A DNA stretch of 13,567 bases. Origin: Ignavibacteriaceae bacterium (GTDB lineage: Bacteria; Bacteroidota; Ignavibacteria; Ignavibacteriales; Ignavibacteriaceae). The DNA is taken from positions 1-13,567 of the forward strand of contig JALONF010000019.1 in NCBI GenBank assembly GCA_025455085.1. Direction: 5' to 3'. A program made the position numbers and the translations under genes. The notes beneath the pieces are model-generated. The model searched no databases and was not told where the DNA came from. It saw nothing but the letters and a program-made list of their open reading frames with translations. Position 1 is the first letter of the stretch, and each line of letters starts with the position of its first letter. Shown piece after piece: positions 12,966 through 13,567 of the stretch.

Positions 12966-13567
12966 ATGGCACAGAAAAAAGATTTTCTAAAAGAAATTAT
13001 CGAACATATCGATATTAAAAAGCATAATGTTGTCCCGTTGGTTGATGCGATGGAGAATATGGCTTTCACTGCACGCGACTTAAACCGTGCAGCACGAATA
13101 TATGATATGATGCTGAAAGATAAAGACTGCGGAATAATTCTTACTCTTGCCGGTAGCTTATTCAGTGCAGGTTTGAAGAAAGTAGTTTATGATATGATTA
13201 TGAATAATATGGTCGATGCTATTGTATCAACAGGTGCAATTATAGTTGACCAGGATTTCTTTGAAGCACTCGGATTCAAACATTACAAAGGAACAAAATG
13301 GGTTGATGATAATGAAATGAGAGATCTGCACATTGACAGAATTTACGATACTTTCATTGATGAAGATGAATTGAGAATTTGTGATGATACCTGCGCAAAA
13401 ATATTCAATAGTATGGAACCGAAACCATATTCGTCACGAGAATACTTATGGGAGTTTGGCAGATATCTTGAAAACAATGGCGGACCAAAAGTAGATGATT
13501 CAGTCGTATGGGCTGCCTATAAAAAGAACGTTCCCATTTTTGTTCCGGCATTCTCAGACTGCTCTGC
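12966..13567 (+). CDS. Deoxyhypusine synthase family protein, 3' part missing
   Basis: The first 200 codons are visible, and the gene runs off the right edge. The protein matches the deoxyhypusine synthase family (NAD-dependent transfer of the butylamine group of spermidine): VVPLVDAMENMAFTARDLNR near the N terminus, ILTLAGSLFSAGLKKVVYD, MVDAIVSTGAIIVDQDFFEA, GFKHYKGTKWVDD, HIDRIYDTFIDEDELR, then KPYSSREYLWEFGRYL and VPIFVPAFSDCS. The active-site Lys would lie beyond the edge. Classical deoxyhypusine synthase acts on eIF5A, which bacteria lack. Bacterial members may act on polyamines, for example as homospermidine-synthase-like enzymes, so the substrate is open. The start is ATG 12966, fixed by a strong Shine-Dalgarno. 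It is probably co-transcribed with the epimerase upstream. Confidence 0.93.
   Translation, partial: MAQKKDFLKEIIEHIDIKKHNVVPLVDAMENMAFTARDLNRAARIYDMMLKDKDCGIILTLAGSLFSAGLKKVVYDMIMNNMVDAIVSTGAIIVDQDFFEALGFKHYKGTKWVDDNEMRDLHIDRIYDTFIDEDELRICDDTCAKIFNSMEPKPYSSREYLWEFGRYLENNGGPKVDDSVVWAAYKKNVPIFVPAFSDCS

Overview
The window is AT-rich, gene-dense chromosomal DNA. It most likely comes from a member of the Ignavibacteria/Chlorobi branch of the Bacteroidota. The inference rests on protein style (CoaBC with a PAxD motif, omega and YicC sequence types), the gene order rplM-rpsI-rpsB-tsf-pyrH-frr, and at least one promoter resembling the Bacteroidota TTTG / TAnnTTTG type. No rRNA, tRNA, CRISPR array, insertion sequence or phage gene was seen. 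It is mainly a housekeeping region.

Layout. Everything from 1 to 11611 is read on the minus strand, so biological order runs from high to low coordinates. (1) 11611-7378 is a translation block: L13, S9, S2, EF-Ts, UMP kinase and ribosome recycling factor. It starts at a good promoter (11655-11683) and ends at a rho-independent terminator (7321-7350). A second terminator-like hairpin lies inside it, between tsf and pyrH (8716-8751), and a 270-base leader precedes rpsB. (2) 7184-3784 is an envelope group: a membrane-anchored YkuD-type L,D-transpeptidase homologue with Ser in place of the catalytic Cys, an overlapping unknown lipoprotein, and an Omp85/BamA-like outer-membrane protein. (3) 3706-1960 is the compact set yicC-gmk-rpoZ, closed by a terminator (1903-1933). 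(4) 1846-638 is coaBC for coenzyme A synthesis. (5) 513 to beyond the left edge is a type-4 uracil-DNA glycosylase with a 12-residue tandem duplication in its N-terminal linker. The gap between coaBC and the glycosylase holds two REP-like hairpins.

To the right of a 271-base divergent intergenic region, the plus strand carries an NAD-dependent sugar-epimerase-like SDR (11883-12920). It is followed by the 5' part of a deoxyhypusine-synthase-family gene (12966 to the right edge) with a strong ribosome binding site.

The most interesting points are the Cys-to-Ser change in the transpeptidase homologue and its overlap with an unknown lipoprotein; the REP-like pair whose stems differ by compensatory changes; the eukaryote/archaea-type deoxyhypusine synthase relative in a bacterium; the candidate rpsB leader; and the internal tsf/pyrH terminator. 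I see no clear new multi-gene system. No intergenic stretch exceeds 300 bases.
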